The position numbers and the translations under genes were made by a program. The notes under the pieces were generated by a model. That model was given only the letters and a program-made list of their open reading frames with translations. It searched no databases and had not been told where the DNA came from. This document shows, piece after piece, positions 1 through 11,630 of a stretch of DNA of 64,000 bases. Location: contig MCGT01000011.1 of the NCBI GenBank assembly GCA_002104935.1, positions 496,001 to 560,000 of the forward strand. Reading direction: 5' to 3'. Source of the DNA: Hesseltinella vesiculosa. Lineage: Eukaryota > Mucoromycota > Mucoromycetes > Mucorales > Cunninghamellaceae. The number at the start of each line of letters is the position of its first letter. Position 1 is the stretch's first letter.

Positions 1-564
1 ACATCACGCAGGTCATCAAGGAAACCCTGCGCATTCACCCTCCTGTGTTTAACCTGGTGTCCAACCGGTGTCTGAAAGAAGACCTTGTCTTGGATGGCTA
101 CCCTCTGGAAAAGGAGACCTTTGTCAACGTGGGCATCTTGGAAATGTAAGTGGACCCTTTCTCGCTTCTTTCCAGCCGGTACCTAACTCCTCCTTGTTTT
201 CTCAAGGCATCACCACCCTGACTTCTGGGACATGCCCGAAGAATTCAATCCTGATCGTTTTGCTCCTGACCGTCCCGATGCCCACAATCCCGCCTGGATG
301 CCCTTCTCAGAGTGAGACTGTATTAAAATACCGAGAGGAGCGCTGCCACTTACACTTCTTTTTATTTCTTTTTACAGCGGCACAAGACAATGTATTGGAC
401 TTAACCTTGCCATGACTGAGCAGGTGGTGCTCCTGTCCATGCTCCTTCGCAAGTACAAGGTGGAACTCCCTGACAATAGCATCCACAGAGACCAGCTCAT
501 CCACTTGAACACCCAGCTCATGCGTCCAAAGGAGCTTGACCTGAATTTCACCCGCTTGTATTGA
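1..564 (+). CDS. Cytochrome P450, C-terminal part (5' truncated by window edge)
   Basis: Haem-thiolate monooxygenase, C-terminal third only. Three exons are visible: 1-145, 207-311 and one starting near 379, ending at TGA 562-564. The first exon starts inside the K-helix (KETLRIHP gives the ExxR pair). The second carries FNPDRF, and the third completes the haem loop as FSDGTRQCIG with its cysteine ligand. The junctions GAAAT/GTAAGT and TCAGA/GTGAGA match those of the three complete P450s at 23.7-34.3 kb, and the loop sequence is close, so it is a paralogue of those genes. The C-terminus ends LNFTRLY where the others end with FKKRF or FKKRY. Such enzymes usually sit in the ER membrane through an N-terminal anchor, which lies outside the window. 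The substrate cannot be inferred. Confidence 0.93.
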
Positions 565-998
565 TTTTTATCGTAAATGGTGGACCATGAGCAGTATGCT
601 TTTTCCTCTTCTCATGTTTCGTCGTCGATGTGCTCATTTCAATACAGGAGAATCCTGGCGGAGGAAATAAAGTTCTGGCCATGGTGCTTCTGACCTTTCT
701 TAAAAAAATAAACACAAAAAAAGAGCATTTACTGTATGATTTTATAAAAAAAAAACCTAACGCACTGACCGGTACAATGGCGTGATCAGCGACACTTCTT
801 CTGTCGTCTACTTGGCTAAACAAAAAAGCAAAACAGCCAAAAAATTTAAAAAAAAAAAAAGGCATTTTTACAGGAGACGTGGCGCTAATACAGCAGGCCA
901 TTGGAAACTGATAATGAAGCAATTCCATCCAACAAAGCTAGCATGGTTGTGCTCAAGTCAATCAAGTGGCACAGTGCAGCAAGAGATTTGGTAGGCGG

Positions 999-1290
999 TG
1001 TGCGGAAATTGAAATTCAATTTGACCACCCATTTTTCTTTTTTATCAAAATGAAAAAAACAATACACAGCACTTTTGGGTGATTTGATTCATGTGAGATT
1101 TTGTACAAAGACGCAGGTTCATGTATGATGGGGATACTGAAAAAACCAGGCCGATGAATGAGGCTTGCCCAGCCAACTTTTGTTCACTTTTGTTTTGACT
1201 CGTTCGATTCCCCCGCTTAAAAATATGAAAAATCGGCGATTTTTGCCAGGGGACCCCCAGGTGATCTGAAATAAAATCAGAGTGCAAACG
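999..1290 (+). repeat. Dispersed diverged repeat, copy A
   Basis: About 290 bp that align in the same orientation with 58207-58500. Shared blocks in order include TGTGCGGAAATTGAA, TTTGACCA, AGCACTTTTG followed by GTGATT, GATGATGG or ATGATGGGG, CAGCCAAC, and TCACTTT followed by GTTTTGAC. Differences are scattered substitutions and small gaps. No terminal inverted repeats or coding capacity were seen, so it may be a short non-autonomous element or the remnant of an older one. Confidence 0.7.
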
Positions 1291-2597
1291 TCCATTGGGC
1301 GGAAGAGAGATACAGTATAATAAAAGGGAGGTGGCTAATGACGGCATGGAGGGGGGGGGGGTGCTGTAATAAATACTTGACGATCTGGTGACCGGCTTGT
1401 AAATTGCAAAGGCGTATCCGTTCATTGTGCAGATGGGCTTGGCCAAACTCTCCCCTCTTGTGCTGGGTGACGCTAGAGACATAAACCAAAAGCAGAAAAA
1501 TGGATTTTATTGGGCCATTTCATACCCTGAATACTGTTCATGCCCATGAATTCTCGGCAGTGCCTTATTTATTTTGCGGGGCAGTCGAAACGAATCTTTC
1601 ACTAGGGGCGTCTTGGGCAACTTCAAAAAAAAAAATGCTGCGCTGTCGTAAATTTCGTTTCGATGAGACACCTTGGATTCCCCCGCTAAACTCGAAAATC
1701 TATCCAGCCAAAATCAATCCAAGCATCACTCAAGCGCAATACACGCCCTAGTCTACAGCCTTGTACATGACGATGTGCTCTGACCAAGAGGGTTATTTTT
1801 GCCAAGTTTATAAGCCAGGTACAGCATATGCGTGTGTGTGACATGGTGGAGATAGCTGTGCCCAAGCTCAATTTGAACCCAGTGGCTCTCCTCACCAACT
1901 CTTTAAGTGTTCAATTTGACAGGAACACGACATGTTGGTGTCACAAATACCATTTTGCTTTGAACCCAAACCACGGCTTGATTTTATTTTTTTTCTTGTT
2001 ACTGACCATGATGCCATGGCGGTCAGTAGCCATCCTGCTGTGAACGGCATCGCAAACCTCCGACTGTGAAATTCCCACCGTTGAAAAAAAAAAATCCGCC
2101 ACCAAATCTCCATTGTGACCTTCCAAAAAAACGAATTTAGAAGGATGCCATGACAATAAAAGTTGTCCAAAAAGAAGAGGGTGACGACGAAAAAGGAAAT
2201 ATTAGGTAAACACTAGCATTTCGTGGAACTGGCTGTTCTGTGATCCCATCGCACAAAAAAGGGACCCAAGGCAAAGACAAAGAAATGTGGGAAAAAAGCA
2301 ACTTCTCTGTCAGGGCATTTTTCAGAGAGGAGATAGAAAAACAGAATTCTATTATGGCATCGAGTTTTAACCTTTTTGCTCTTTGTGGCAGGTTGCATGA
2401 ACTTTGATTTTAAAAATGAGTTTCCATGGTCAAGTTTCGTGGTTCATTCTTTTTATTCTCACTATGACAAGGTGGTATAGTGATTTAATTGAAAATAGAC
2501 ATCTTCCCTCGGGCGACTTGAATAAGGAGAAAGATTCAGGTCCTCCCCTTCTACCTTTTTTAGGAGACTCGCCAGCAAAATGATCATGTGACTCGCA

Positions 2598-2604
2598 TAT
2601 AAAA
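2598..2604 (+). promoter_or_regulatory. TATA box of the SLC49-type transporter gene
   Basis: TATAAAA lies 81 bp upstream of the chosen ATG at 2679 and is followed by a CT-rich stretch. It argues against the in-frame ATG at 2607, which would sit only a few bases from the TATA box and so upstream of the expected transcription start. Confidence 0.5.
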
Positions 2605-2678
2605 ATATGCTGGCCGATTCTATATTTTCCCTCCTCTCTTTCTCTTTCTCATTTTTTTTTTACGTTTACTTTTGTTTA

Positions 2679-4450
2679 ATGGAAGGACAGAGCACGGAAC
2701 AGAAATCAATACAGCTACAAGAGACAGGGTCCTTTCATGACAAAGAGAGTGCTGATGAGGTGTATTCAGCAGTGACCTATCGCACTTACCCCATCCGGTT
2801 TTTCGGCCTTACTCTGATCTGTCTGCTGAATATCGTGTCGTCGTGGAACTGGCTTTGCGTTGCACCTGTGCCAGACTTTGCCAACCAATTCTTCAATAAT
2901 ACCGGCATCACCACCATCAATTGGTTCTCCAGTTGCTTCTTGTTAACGTACATTATCGCAGGACCGATCTCAAGTTACGTCTATGACAAGCACAGCATCA
3001 AACTTGGGGTAACGTAAAGAAACACTCCCTGCGCAAATAAATTCACTCAACCTCCTCAATTTCCTCCCCTCCTTTTAGCTTGTCATCGGTGGTATGCTGC
3101 AGTCCATTGGTGCCTGGTTGCGATTCTTTTCCTCGTTTGTACAAACGGGCGGTCAAGGAAAGGTGGCCTTGGCCATGCTGGGACAGGTAAAATTGGTGAC
3201 ACGCCAAAACTGGTTTCCTTACATTTTTTTTTTAAGTTATTTTGCGCCTTTGGTCAGCCGTTCATTCTCAATGCAGCCACACCGGTACGTGTTGAAATGG
3301 AGGAAAATCCGGATCTCACATGCTTCTTCTTTGCTAGTATGCCAGCCTGTGGTTTGGTCCCAATGAGCGCAGTTCTGCGGGGATGGCTGGTGGATTAGGT
3401 GAGCGACGCATTCTTTTCTTTTTTTTATTTACTTGCTGATCATCTTTGTTTTAGCCAATACGGTGGGCATGGCCGTTGCGGATCTGATTGTGCCTGCGAT
3501 TGTACTCGAGCAAAGTCAAATGGAGATGAATGTAAGAGGTGAGTGTCCAAATGTTCCATTTTTAAATATGTCTGCCCTTATTATAGTTCCTGATAATCGC
3601 TTGTGTCACCACAGCGTGTGCGATCCCCACATTTTTTGTACCTCGCCAACCATTGACCCCGCCGTCGTTCAGTGCCTCGAACCGTGACGAACGCCGCCAA
3701 TCCTTGCTCACGTCGCTGCGCGAACTACTGACCAACTACAACTTTTTGATCATCTTCTTCTCCTTTGGCACCATGGTGGGCATGGCATCGACGCTGACGA
3801 CCATGCTGGCTCAGATCGTCGAGCCCTATGGCATCAGCTATGACGAAGCCGGGTATCTGGGCGTGGCCTTTATTGTTGCTGGTATTGTTGGGGCTGTGAC
3901 CACTGGTATTTTTGTCGACCGCACCAAACAGCACGTGTGGGTCCTGCGCATTTACGTCCCCATCATCGGCTTTCTGTTTCTCGCATTTTACTTTGTTGGT
4001 AAGGGTGTCGCTGGTTCTTAGGCGGGGGCGATTTGCTCATTTTTCTCTTCTAGTCAAACTCGATGACTATGCAGCTCTGGCAGCGGTATGTGCCATCCTG
4101 GGCTTCTTTATGTTCTCGTTACTTCCTGTGGCATTGGATCTCAGTGTCGAAAGTAAGTCTCTCCCTTTACACTCTGGTCTTTTATCGACCTCCTTTTCTT
4201 TATAGGCTCATACCCAGTGACTGAGACTATTTCCAGTTCATCCTTGTGGATGTGTTCGCAAGTCCTTGGTCTGATTTGGCTGGTGGCCTTTGACAGCTTG
4301 TTTGATGTCAATGGTAACCCACCCAACAACCTGAACCGAGCTGTGATTCTTGCCGTCTGTGTTACCATGCCTATGATGATCTTATCTACCCTGTACAATA
4401 GCCCTAACCGTCGTATGGAAGTAGAGAAGGAACAGCAAAGGCTGTCATGA
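2679..4450 (+). CDS. MFS transporter of the SLC49 (FLVCR/DIRC2) type
   Basis: A 12-TM major facilitator in eight exons. The first exon has the family-like opening YPIRFFGLTLICLLN, then INWFSSCFLLTYI in TM2. Further exons give GAWLRF, then GQPFILNAATP and the WFGPNERSSAGMAG loop, which resembles the animal FLVCR loop WFG-x-x-ER. ANTVGMAVA follows. The last exons carry the signature-like SYPVTETISSSSLW. Known SLC49 members move haem, choline or other small cationic substrates; which one applies here is unknown. The N-terminal about 40 residues are cytosolic and hydrophilic. The start at 2679 fits the TATA box at 2598. The tail ends in a charged stretch after the last TM. Exportin-4 starts only 189 bp downstream on the same strand. 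Confidence 0.85.
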
Positions 4451-4638
4451 TACCATTGTTTTATTTTTATTAAACTCTGTTTCTCTTTTGAGCAATCCCC
4501 CCTTTTTTCTTTTAAATACCGCTCCTGCTCCAAATGGTGCCTGTGGAAAATGTTTCATTTTTTTTTTCGTTTTTTTTTTGTGATCTTTTTTTTTTTTTTT
4601 TTTTTTTTGATTGAACAGCGATTGTTTTCCTATTGATC

Positions 4639-6394
4639 ATGGAGAGTGAGCAAGTCGATGTGGCAAAGATTGCTTCTCAGTTTATAGAGGCTTGTAATGA
4701 TTTTCAAGTAAGTAGAAAGACAAAGGATCAGAAAGTGATCCGTTGGGATCCCTGGAAAAGCCAAAGGAACCGACTCACCTTCCATCGATAGGTTCCTGCC
4801 ACCCGAGCTGCTGCAGAGCAGATCTTGACATCGTTTCGACAAATACCCAAAGTACTACCCATTGCAAAATACATTCTAGGTAAGCCACAGTTTTCTCATA
4901 GGCCGCCCATCATTCGACACTGACGTGCTGGCCCCCCCTTTTTTTTTAGATCATGCTACGGAACCCATGGTGCAGTTCCAAATCTCCTTGGCTATTGGAC
5001 AAGTGGCTGTGCGCGATTATACCTTGTATGCGGTAGACGATCTGTTACAACTCAAGAATTACCTTATTGACTACTCGTTGCATCATGAAAAGTAAGGACA
5101 GCCGCTGCAGCCAAGCACATGCTCACTTTTTGGCTTCTTGTCTAGGATGCCCAAATACGCTAGAGACACCCTCTTGTCAGCTGTATCATTGATCACCAAA
5201 CGCAGCTTATCCGATGTCACTCCCGAGAACCGCCAGGCCATTCTTAGCCAGCTCAAGCAACTGTTGAATGCCAACGAGTCCAATGCTGCAAGTGTTCTTT
5301 ATTTTTATTTTTTTTTTTTTTTGGCATGAGCCGGCGCTGACCTACCACTTTACGTTTATGCTATAGAAACTGACAGGTGCATCCTTGTGCAATGCGCTGG
5401 TCGACCAATTCTCCAGTACCCGTGCCAGCACCGTCGGCCTGAACTGGGAGTTTCATCACAATGCTCGCCTGTTCTTCGAAGTCGACGTGCTTTTGGCCCT
5501 GTTCCAAGAAACCATCACCCAGCTGCATACCATCATTGCTGCCAATCCCACACCGTCGTCTACCAACGCTTCTGCCTCGCCTCTGCTGACCGAGCTCTTG
5601 ACTCTCACGGAAAAGATCTTGACCTGGGAATTTGAAACCGTCAAGAACCAGCCTTGCTTGCCTGGCACTTTTGGCTCCAGCACCAACGACGATCTGGACG
5701 ACCAATCGCCCTCGTCCGACCGTGCCTCCTACAACGTCTATCCTTCGTCTTGGAAATCTGTCCTAGGCAACCAGGACGTCCTCTGGCTCTTTTTCGTTGT
5801 AAGAAACGGAAAAAAAAGACCAAGTTTGCAATATGCTCATCCTTTGTTTTTAATGCTGAAAGGTGTACGATGTGGTGCAGGACCATACTGTGTTGGGCCA
5901 CCGTTGTTTGCAATGCTTGATCCGCCTGGCTGGGCTGCAGGAGGACTTTTTTGAGCATGACCAGCAGGCAGTCCAAAGATATGCCACCACCATGATGCAC
6001 GGTATTGTGAAAATGATGCACAGGTAAGATAAGCAGAGGAGAGCAAGGATTTGCTCTTGGCCAGAGGCTCACCTCTGCCTTTCCCTGCCTCGCTTCCTAG
6101 CCTTGCTCAACGGGGTACCAGTCCGGATGAGCTGACGAATCAAGGCTCACAGTTGCTTGGCACGATTCAGATTGTCCATTTCCTACTGAAAAACATCTCC
6201 ATTGCCAACTTTTGTGCGACCGATGAATTCTTCCCCTTTTTGCAAGAACTGCAGCAGCTGACGGTGTGCTGCCTGCAAGCGGCAGCGTCCGACATGAGTG
6301 AAGATTGGATTACCGAATCTTGCGATGAATGTCTGCGCACTTGGGTTGTCATTGGTAAAAGAGGAGAGCTGTGGGCGACCAAGCCATACCAACG

Positions 6395-6425
<31 letters not shown>

Positions 6426-9057
6426 TGGCAGCGGACGTCATTCAACCCGAAGATCCTCGCGACTTATCGGCCAGAAAGGGCCTCTCCGATGGCCACTTGA
6501 ATCAGCTGAACGAGATCATGAAGTCTGTAGCGTACCGTGTGGTCGAAGCCTATATGCAATCGCAGCTGGAACGGGCCAAATTGGTGATGCAAGACGACGA
6601 AGAAGAAGATGAAATCGAACTCGGTATGAAGGACTGGGACACTTATGAGGATCAGCTGACCTGCATCGCCATCCTTGGCCGACTCCATCCTCAGCAATGC
6701 CTGACCCATTTGCACCAATTGCTTGTCGACCGTCTCCAGCGGTTCCATGCGTTTTTAGCCGGCTCGGCATCTGACCAAGGAGGTAACGGCTTGTATGTAA
6801 GACACCCAGATGACAGACTCACCTCGCCCTTCCATTTAAGAGCTGCTGCTTATCCATGAACAAATGCACTGGATCACAGTGATGTCTGGATTTTTCTTGG
6901 CCGACCCTGGCTTTGGCGAGCAACCGTTGATTCCCGATGCGATTCTACAACTGTCCAGCAGCCAGCCATCCGACCAAGATGTGGTGGTGCACCTGTGCAA
7001 TCAATTCTTGGAGTTGCTCCGGGTGTATTCGTGCTTTGGTCCCAACAGTGTCGAAGCGGCCAACTGTAGTCCTAGAGTGGCTGAGACGCTGATCTGGTTC
7101 ATGGAGCGCTGGTGCAAGTCGTTCTTACTGCTGAACGAAAATGACTATGGCATGGTGAGCGCCAATATTGCGCGAGCCTATGGCCGGCCCGGCCCCTCGG
7201 ATGGCCAAGGCCTCAACGTCCTTGACTTTTTACTCCAACAGCTCAAAGCCAACTTTATGCTCTGGAATGCTGACCCTGATGTCCTGTCACAACTCATCCG
7301 CTGGTTGGATACGTGCGGAACCTCTGTCAACTTGAAGACAAGCCTGGTCCAATCTTGCAAGTGGCCCGTCAGGTTTTTATATGAATGTGCAAGTCTCATA
7401 TTTTTTTTTTAGATGCATTCCCTGAATTGATCAAGTTCTTGACATCCAATGTTGGGCAGCTTCCTGAATCCGAACACAAGTAAAGCATACTGATTCAGGA
7501 TGCAGCCGTGGGCACTGACTCCTTTTTTTTTTTTTTTTTGGTTGGAAACCTCAGCTACCTGATTCAGACCATCACGGTGATTTCCAGCTCGGTGCAAGAT
7601 CCCGGTCTACGCCAGCAGTATTTAGAATTGATTTTCAACGTGGTCGAGGTAAGGCATGAGGCATGTGTCGTCCTTGGCCAGAAAAGGCTCACGGTCGTGT
7701 TCCCTTGTAGGAAATGCTTTCCTCGGTTTTACATCGTGCCGACTTCACCCAACGATTTGAGTCTTTGGAATGCCTCAACCCAGTGCTGAATGCCCTTGAT
7801 GTAAGCTGCGAGAAAAACAGCGGACCGGTTGATTGATAGTTCTTTAGGTGTTTGATGGCATTGCCCTGGCGATGGATGCATATAACACAGCCCCGCTGTT
7901 CTCGTTCTTATCGCGGTTCTTTGACAGCTTCCACAAACTGTTTGAAATTTACAAGAGCTCAGCCGAGGTGCACTTGCTGATTCTCCGGTTATTGGCTGAT
8001 CTTTTGAATCGCGTGGTAAGTGACAAGCTGCCATTCTTCATGGTAAGAACACTCACTCTTCATTCTGCAGGATATGTCTCACCTCAGCGAGGAACAAAAA
8101 CAAGGGCTGTATCAGTTTACAATGGAGATCATCCGACTGTATGGGTCTTATAATGTGGGCAAGAAACGGATCCACAGCCAAGAAGAAGAGGCGGAGCGGC
8201 CTTATGACGATGTATGTACCGTGCTGAACCTGTTGACCAACATGATGGCGTCCGACTTCGAAGGCCAACGACGTGACACCAATGCTGCGGATGTGGCTCT
8301 CTTTGGTATCCACACAGTGATTCCCATGATTGATTTGGAAATGCTTCAGGTAAACAAGACAGACAGGACAAGACGCTTCCTCACCCGCTTTATTTTGAAA
8401 AAGTTACCTGGTTTGTGCACGCAGTACATCACTTTGGTGTCTCACCTGATTGTGCGGTTCCCAGACAAATTACCAACATTACCAACAACGTTGATGGAAA
8501 ACTTAATGTCCAGTCTTGATTATGGCATTCGCCATGCTGTGCAAGAAATCAATATGTTAACGTTGCATGCTGTGGTCCCTCTGGCCCACTGGGTCCTTCA
8601 ACATCCAGGTAAAAAAAAAAAAAAGATCCTTCAGTGATGTCAAAAGGAATGGCTAAGCTGACGATTTTCTTGTTTTCTTCATGATGAAACCGAAACGCAC
8701 AAATAACAAAAAGGTCAGGCCCATGTGAACTTGTTGCGCACGTGCATGGAACGGTTTTTGGGTGAATTGCTCAACGTGCTGCTGTTCCAGCATCTCGAAA
8801 GCGCCATCATCTACCTTGCTTCGGATGCATTGCTTGGCTTGGTCCTGGTTTCCCCGGAGACGTACCTGAAAATGGTGCAACAGATTATTGCCCAGCAGCC
8901 AATGGCATTGCAAAGCCGCCTCATTCATGCATTTGAAAAGTTGGATCAAGCCACTCCCAAAGGCGCCGTGGTTCCTTCCAAAGACCAAAGCAATCTCTTC
9001 CGCCAGCATCTGTCTTCCCTCTTGGTGGATGTACGTGCTGTCTTGCGTGTGAAATAA
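4639..9057 (+). CDS. XPO4: Exportin-4 homologue (importin-beta family)
   Basis: A large all-helical karyopherin of roughly 1,100 residues in more than a dozen exons. The N-terminus (AASQFIEACNDFQ, then AAAEQILTSFRQ) is the importin-beta-like first HEAT repeats. Strong exportin-4 resemblance runs through the rest: HWITVMSGFFLAD followed by PLIPDAI, WFMERWCKSFLLL, ADVALFGIHTVIPMI, and the end LVDVRAVLRVK, which parallels the vertebrate C-terminus. In animals the protein exports eIF5A and Smad3 and imports SOX factors with Ran-GTP; the cargo here is not shown. Several introns carry long T runs (for example about 6396-6421), expanded polypyrimidine tracts before the acceptor. The start is the first ATG after the upstream gene's T-rich tail. 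Stop TAA at 9055 opens the polyadenylation repeat. Confidence 0.93.
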
Positions 9058-9070
9058 ATAAATAAATAAA
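9053..9070 (+). terminator. Polyadenylation signals of the exportin-4 gene
   Basis: Four overlapping AATAAA-type hexamers in an (AAAT)n run. The first overlaps the stop codon, so the 3' UTR may be very short. Confidence 0.55.
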
Positions 9071-9536
9071 AAAGAAATGGCATGATTCTTTTTTTTTCAT
9101 GACCACTGTACGAAAAATAGCCGAAGCCGGAATTGGATTAAAAAAGGCCTGGCCTTATTTTTTCTCAAAAGAAAAAAAAGGAGCGAGTGACAAAAAAAAA
9201 AAAAAGAAAAAGAAAAAGAAACGAATTAAGCTTATTGCTTCCAAGGAGGATCCTCGTTCGTGAGCTATATAATAAACCCGTTCTCATTTCCTAATGAACA
9301 AGGGTCATATGGGGAGACAGCGTCGCTGAAACGAAGTTTTAAATAGAACAACGGTTATCAATTTGGTATGGACAAGGTTTTATTGCACGGCCTTCATTCG
9401 AAAGAAAAAAAAAAGGGGGGGGGCTCGGACAAATCAAAGAAAATAAGGGGAGAAGAAATCAAACAGTGAATGTCATACAAAGTTAAAGGGAAAAAAAAAA
9501 AAAAGATCATAATGCAGTTTTTTTTGAACAGAGGCT

Positions 9537-9955
9537 TTACATTGCGGAGGTGGAGTACAAACGAGGAGGGTATGCTTTTGGTAAATGAACAGTAGGACGG
9601 GATGGGATGGAAGGCAGATGCACAGGGCGGAACGGTCGCTGGAAATAAATGGAAGGCAAGTTGGTATAAGAATGACGATGGTTGAGACGTTGGGTCAGGT
9701 TGACAGGTGACACGGATGTGATGGCTGATAACGAGCACGTTCGTCTTTGGGGGTGAAGAATAGCCCAGGAAGGCACCTTTGTTTTCAGCGATTCCTTTTC
9801 GTGGCACTGATCAGAGCAAAAGCCAATCCATTCGGATACCTACCGTTAGTGAAAGTTATTTAGGATATTTTTTTTTGATGGCACAACGTCCTTTTTTTTT
9901 TTTCTTTTACCTCGTTCAATGGTTTTTCACAATACAAACAGATATTAGTATCCAT
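9537..9955 (-). CDS. Small Ecl1-like zinc-binding protein (two exons)
   Basis: Rebuilt from splice signals and not visible as one open frame. Exon 1 is 9955-9911, encoding MDTNICLYCEKPLNE. The intron runs 9910-9840 (GTAAAA to GTAG). Exon 2 is 9839-9537, starting VSEWIGFCSDQCHEKE. The total is 348 nt and 115 residues. Cysteines 6, 9, 23 and 27 form C-x2-C-x13-C-x3-C with the FCSxxC pattern of the fungal Ecl1/life-span regulatory factor family. The rest is Pro/Ser/Arg-rich without further domains, as is usual for these proteins. Ecl1-type proteins in yeasts extend chronological lifespan and respond to sulfur, amino-acid or zinc limitation; that role here is inference. The alternative is another short zinc-ribbon protein. 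The 3' end converges on exportin-4. Confidence 0.7.
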
Positions 9956-10571
9956 CGAGAGAGCACTATATTTTTCTTCAATCAGAATCACGCCAAACAG
10001 GCTATGAGGATCGAAAAGAGAGAAGGAGAAAAAGAATAAAAAGCGGTAAAGGTAAAAAAATAAAAAGAGGGCAAAAGAGGGAGGGAAGAGAAGGAATAAG
10101 AAGAAAAAAAGAAACGAGGGGTTGTCATGCAAGCTTCAGTGGTCGTACAACCTTTTTGGTGTGACCTATCCAGTAAAAAAAAAGAAGGCCCATTTTGCCC
10201 TTGTGGCCCAGTCTTTCTTTTCTTCCCTTGGCCACAATCAAAAAAAAAAAAAAAAGATAGATAAAACATCCAGCTTGTCATTACAAGAAAGGTACGTTGT
10301 TGATATCACTGTTATAAGCGGTAAACCGTAATTAAAAGAAAAAAAATGAAGCCATTGGTGCTAACCTCCTTTAACATTTTCATTGTGTTCAAGCCGTGCC
10401 TTTGCTTGTCAACATGTAAGATACCGTAGATACCTCATTATGAATAATGAAAAGCAGAAACAAAAAGAAAAAAAAAAAAGAAACGAATAAGAGCCTCCGT
10501 TTTCATTTTCTCGTCCCTCTCTCTTTCTTTCTACCTCGATACTCACTCTTCCCTTTCAGTGGTTAACAGTA
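9956..10571. other. Divergent promoter region between the Ecl1-like and Myb/SANT genes
   Basis: 616 bp between two diverging starts, with CT-rich and A-rich runs typical of upstream regions here. The open frames inside are low-complexity Phe/Lys products and were not accepted. Confidence 0.5.
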
Positions 10572-11417
10572 ATGTGTTCAAGTAAACAAAAAGTTGCCGA
10601 TGCCTTGATCCATTTGTGTCATTTTGTGACACCGCAAAAAGTGGAACCACATCACCCACTTGACAACCCACCTACACTGCCTTCATTAGCACCTTCTTCT
10701 TCCTCGTGTCCTACCAATCCGACCCTGCCTTCCATTCGTCACCTCTTTGCCTCTTTAGAACAACCACCACCTTCTCAACCAGCCATGAGCTCATTTCCAC
10801 ATGGATCTTACAGCCGTGGTGCCGCCCGTGCTGCGTCGATGAGCGCTGCGTCGCCTTCCACGCCACCCGGTACTGTCTTTTACTTGCGCCCCTATGCCAG
10901 TTTTTCCTCCCCTGAAAATGCCTGCCACCAACCTAACCTTGGCCGTCCACTGGACCCGTCATCCTCTGCCAACAGTGACAATGCCGAGCCAGCCCAGTCG
11001 ACCAAAGGGAAGAAACGGCCGGCTCGTCCGGCCATCCACACCAAGATAGCCAAACGAGCCAAGCGTCCCGTTGCAAGAAGTTCGGCCGGCAGAAGACACA
11101 TGTCATCGCGCCGTGCCTCGGTTCACAATGACGACGACGACGAATGTGCTTCGCCTCCCAGCTCGCCCACCACCACCACCACCACCTCCTCCTCCTCCTC
11201 CTCCTTCGAGTCTCCCACCAATCAGCCACACAAGCCTCGGTGGAAAGAAAGTGAACGTCTGGACCTGTTCAAGGCCATTGTCAGGGAAAAACAGCTGGAC
11301 GACATGACCACCATCTCTTGGGATCGTATTGCCATCGCAGTCGGCCGTGCAAAAAAGGCATGCAAAGATCAATGGCGCCGGGAAGTCCTTCCCACCCTGC
11401 TCAAAAATATGAAATAG
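10572..11417 (+). CDS. Myb/SANT-like domain protein, intronless
   Basis: 281 residues, single exon. The first about 210 residues are Ser/Pro/Thr-rich and disordered, with LPSIRHLFASLEQPP near residue 50 as a possible short interaction motif. A basic patch lies at 140-165 (KGKKRPARP, KIAKRAKRP), probably a nuclear localisation signal. Runs of Thr and Ser follow near 200-213. The last 60 residues form one Myb-like unit: KPRWKESERLDLFKAIV with the first Trp, SWDRIAIAVGRAKKACKDQW with the next two. A single terminal Myb repeat suggests a DNA- or histone-tail-binding regulator. The target is unknown. GC-rich codons in the Thr/Ser tract produce long antisense Arg/Trp frames that are artefacts. Confidence 0.8.
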   Translation: MCSSKQKVADALIHLCHFVTPQKVEPHHPLDNPPTLPSLAPSSSSCPTNPTLPSIRHLFASLEQPPPSQPAMSSFPHGSYSRGAARAASMSAASPSTPPGTVFYLRPYASFSSPENACHQPNLGRPLDPSSSANSDNAEPAQSTKGKKRPARPAIHTKIAKRAKRPVARSSAGRRHMSSRRASVHNDDDDECASPPSSPTTTTTTSSSSSSFESPTNQPHKPRWKESERLDLFKAIVREKQLDDMTTISWDRIAIAVGRAKKACKDQWRREVLPTLLKNMK

Positions 11418-11630
11418 CTCGAAACAATCACTGACACCTTTTTTCCAAATCCGCTTTCCCTGCCTATTTGCCCGCACCACGTCACTTCTGGCTTTAGAAC
11501 TCTCTCTTTTAGTTCGTACCTTCCCCCCTCCCTTTATGATTGTTAATGCTTTTTTTCTCTCTCTCTCTCTTGTTATGCCAAAATTTAAAAAATAAATATG
11601 TTCAGATTTTTTTTTTTCCTACAGGTTGTC

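Larger units (their letters stand above)
565..2678. other. Intergenic region, 2.1 kb
   Basis: No convincing gene. The stretch is rich in A and T runs. It contains one copy of a dispersed 0.3-kb repeat (999-1290) and two copies of the 12-mer GATTCCCCCGCT (about 1209 and 1677). The open frames here are short, lack splice-supported extensions and have no recognisable domain. Confidence 0.6.

Noticed and set aside
2607..2678. Upstream in-frame ATG (2607) of the SLC49-type transporter
   Set aside because: It lies only a few bases downstream of the TATA box, so probably before the transcript start, and it encodes a Phe/Ser-rich run not expected at this N-terminus.
9860..10281. Minus-strand Phe/Ser-rich frames upstream of the Ecl1-like exon
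   Set aside because: Low-complexity products of CT and T runs. The first of them only overlaps the real 15-codon exon in its frame.
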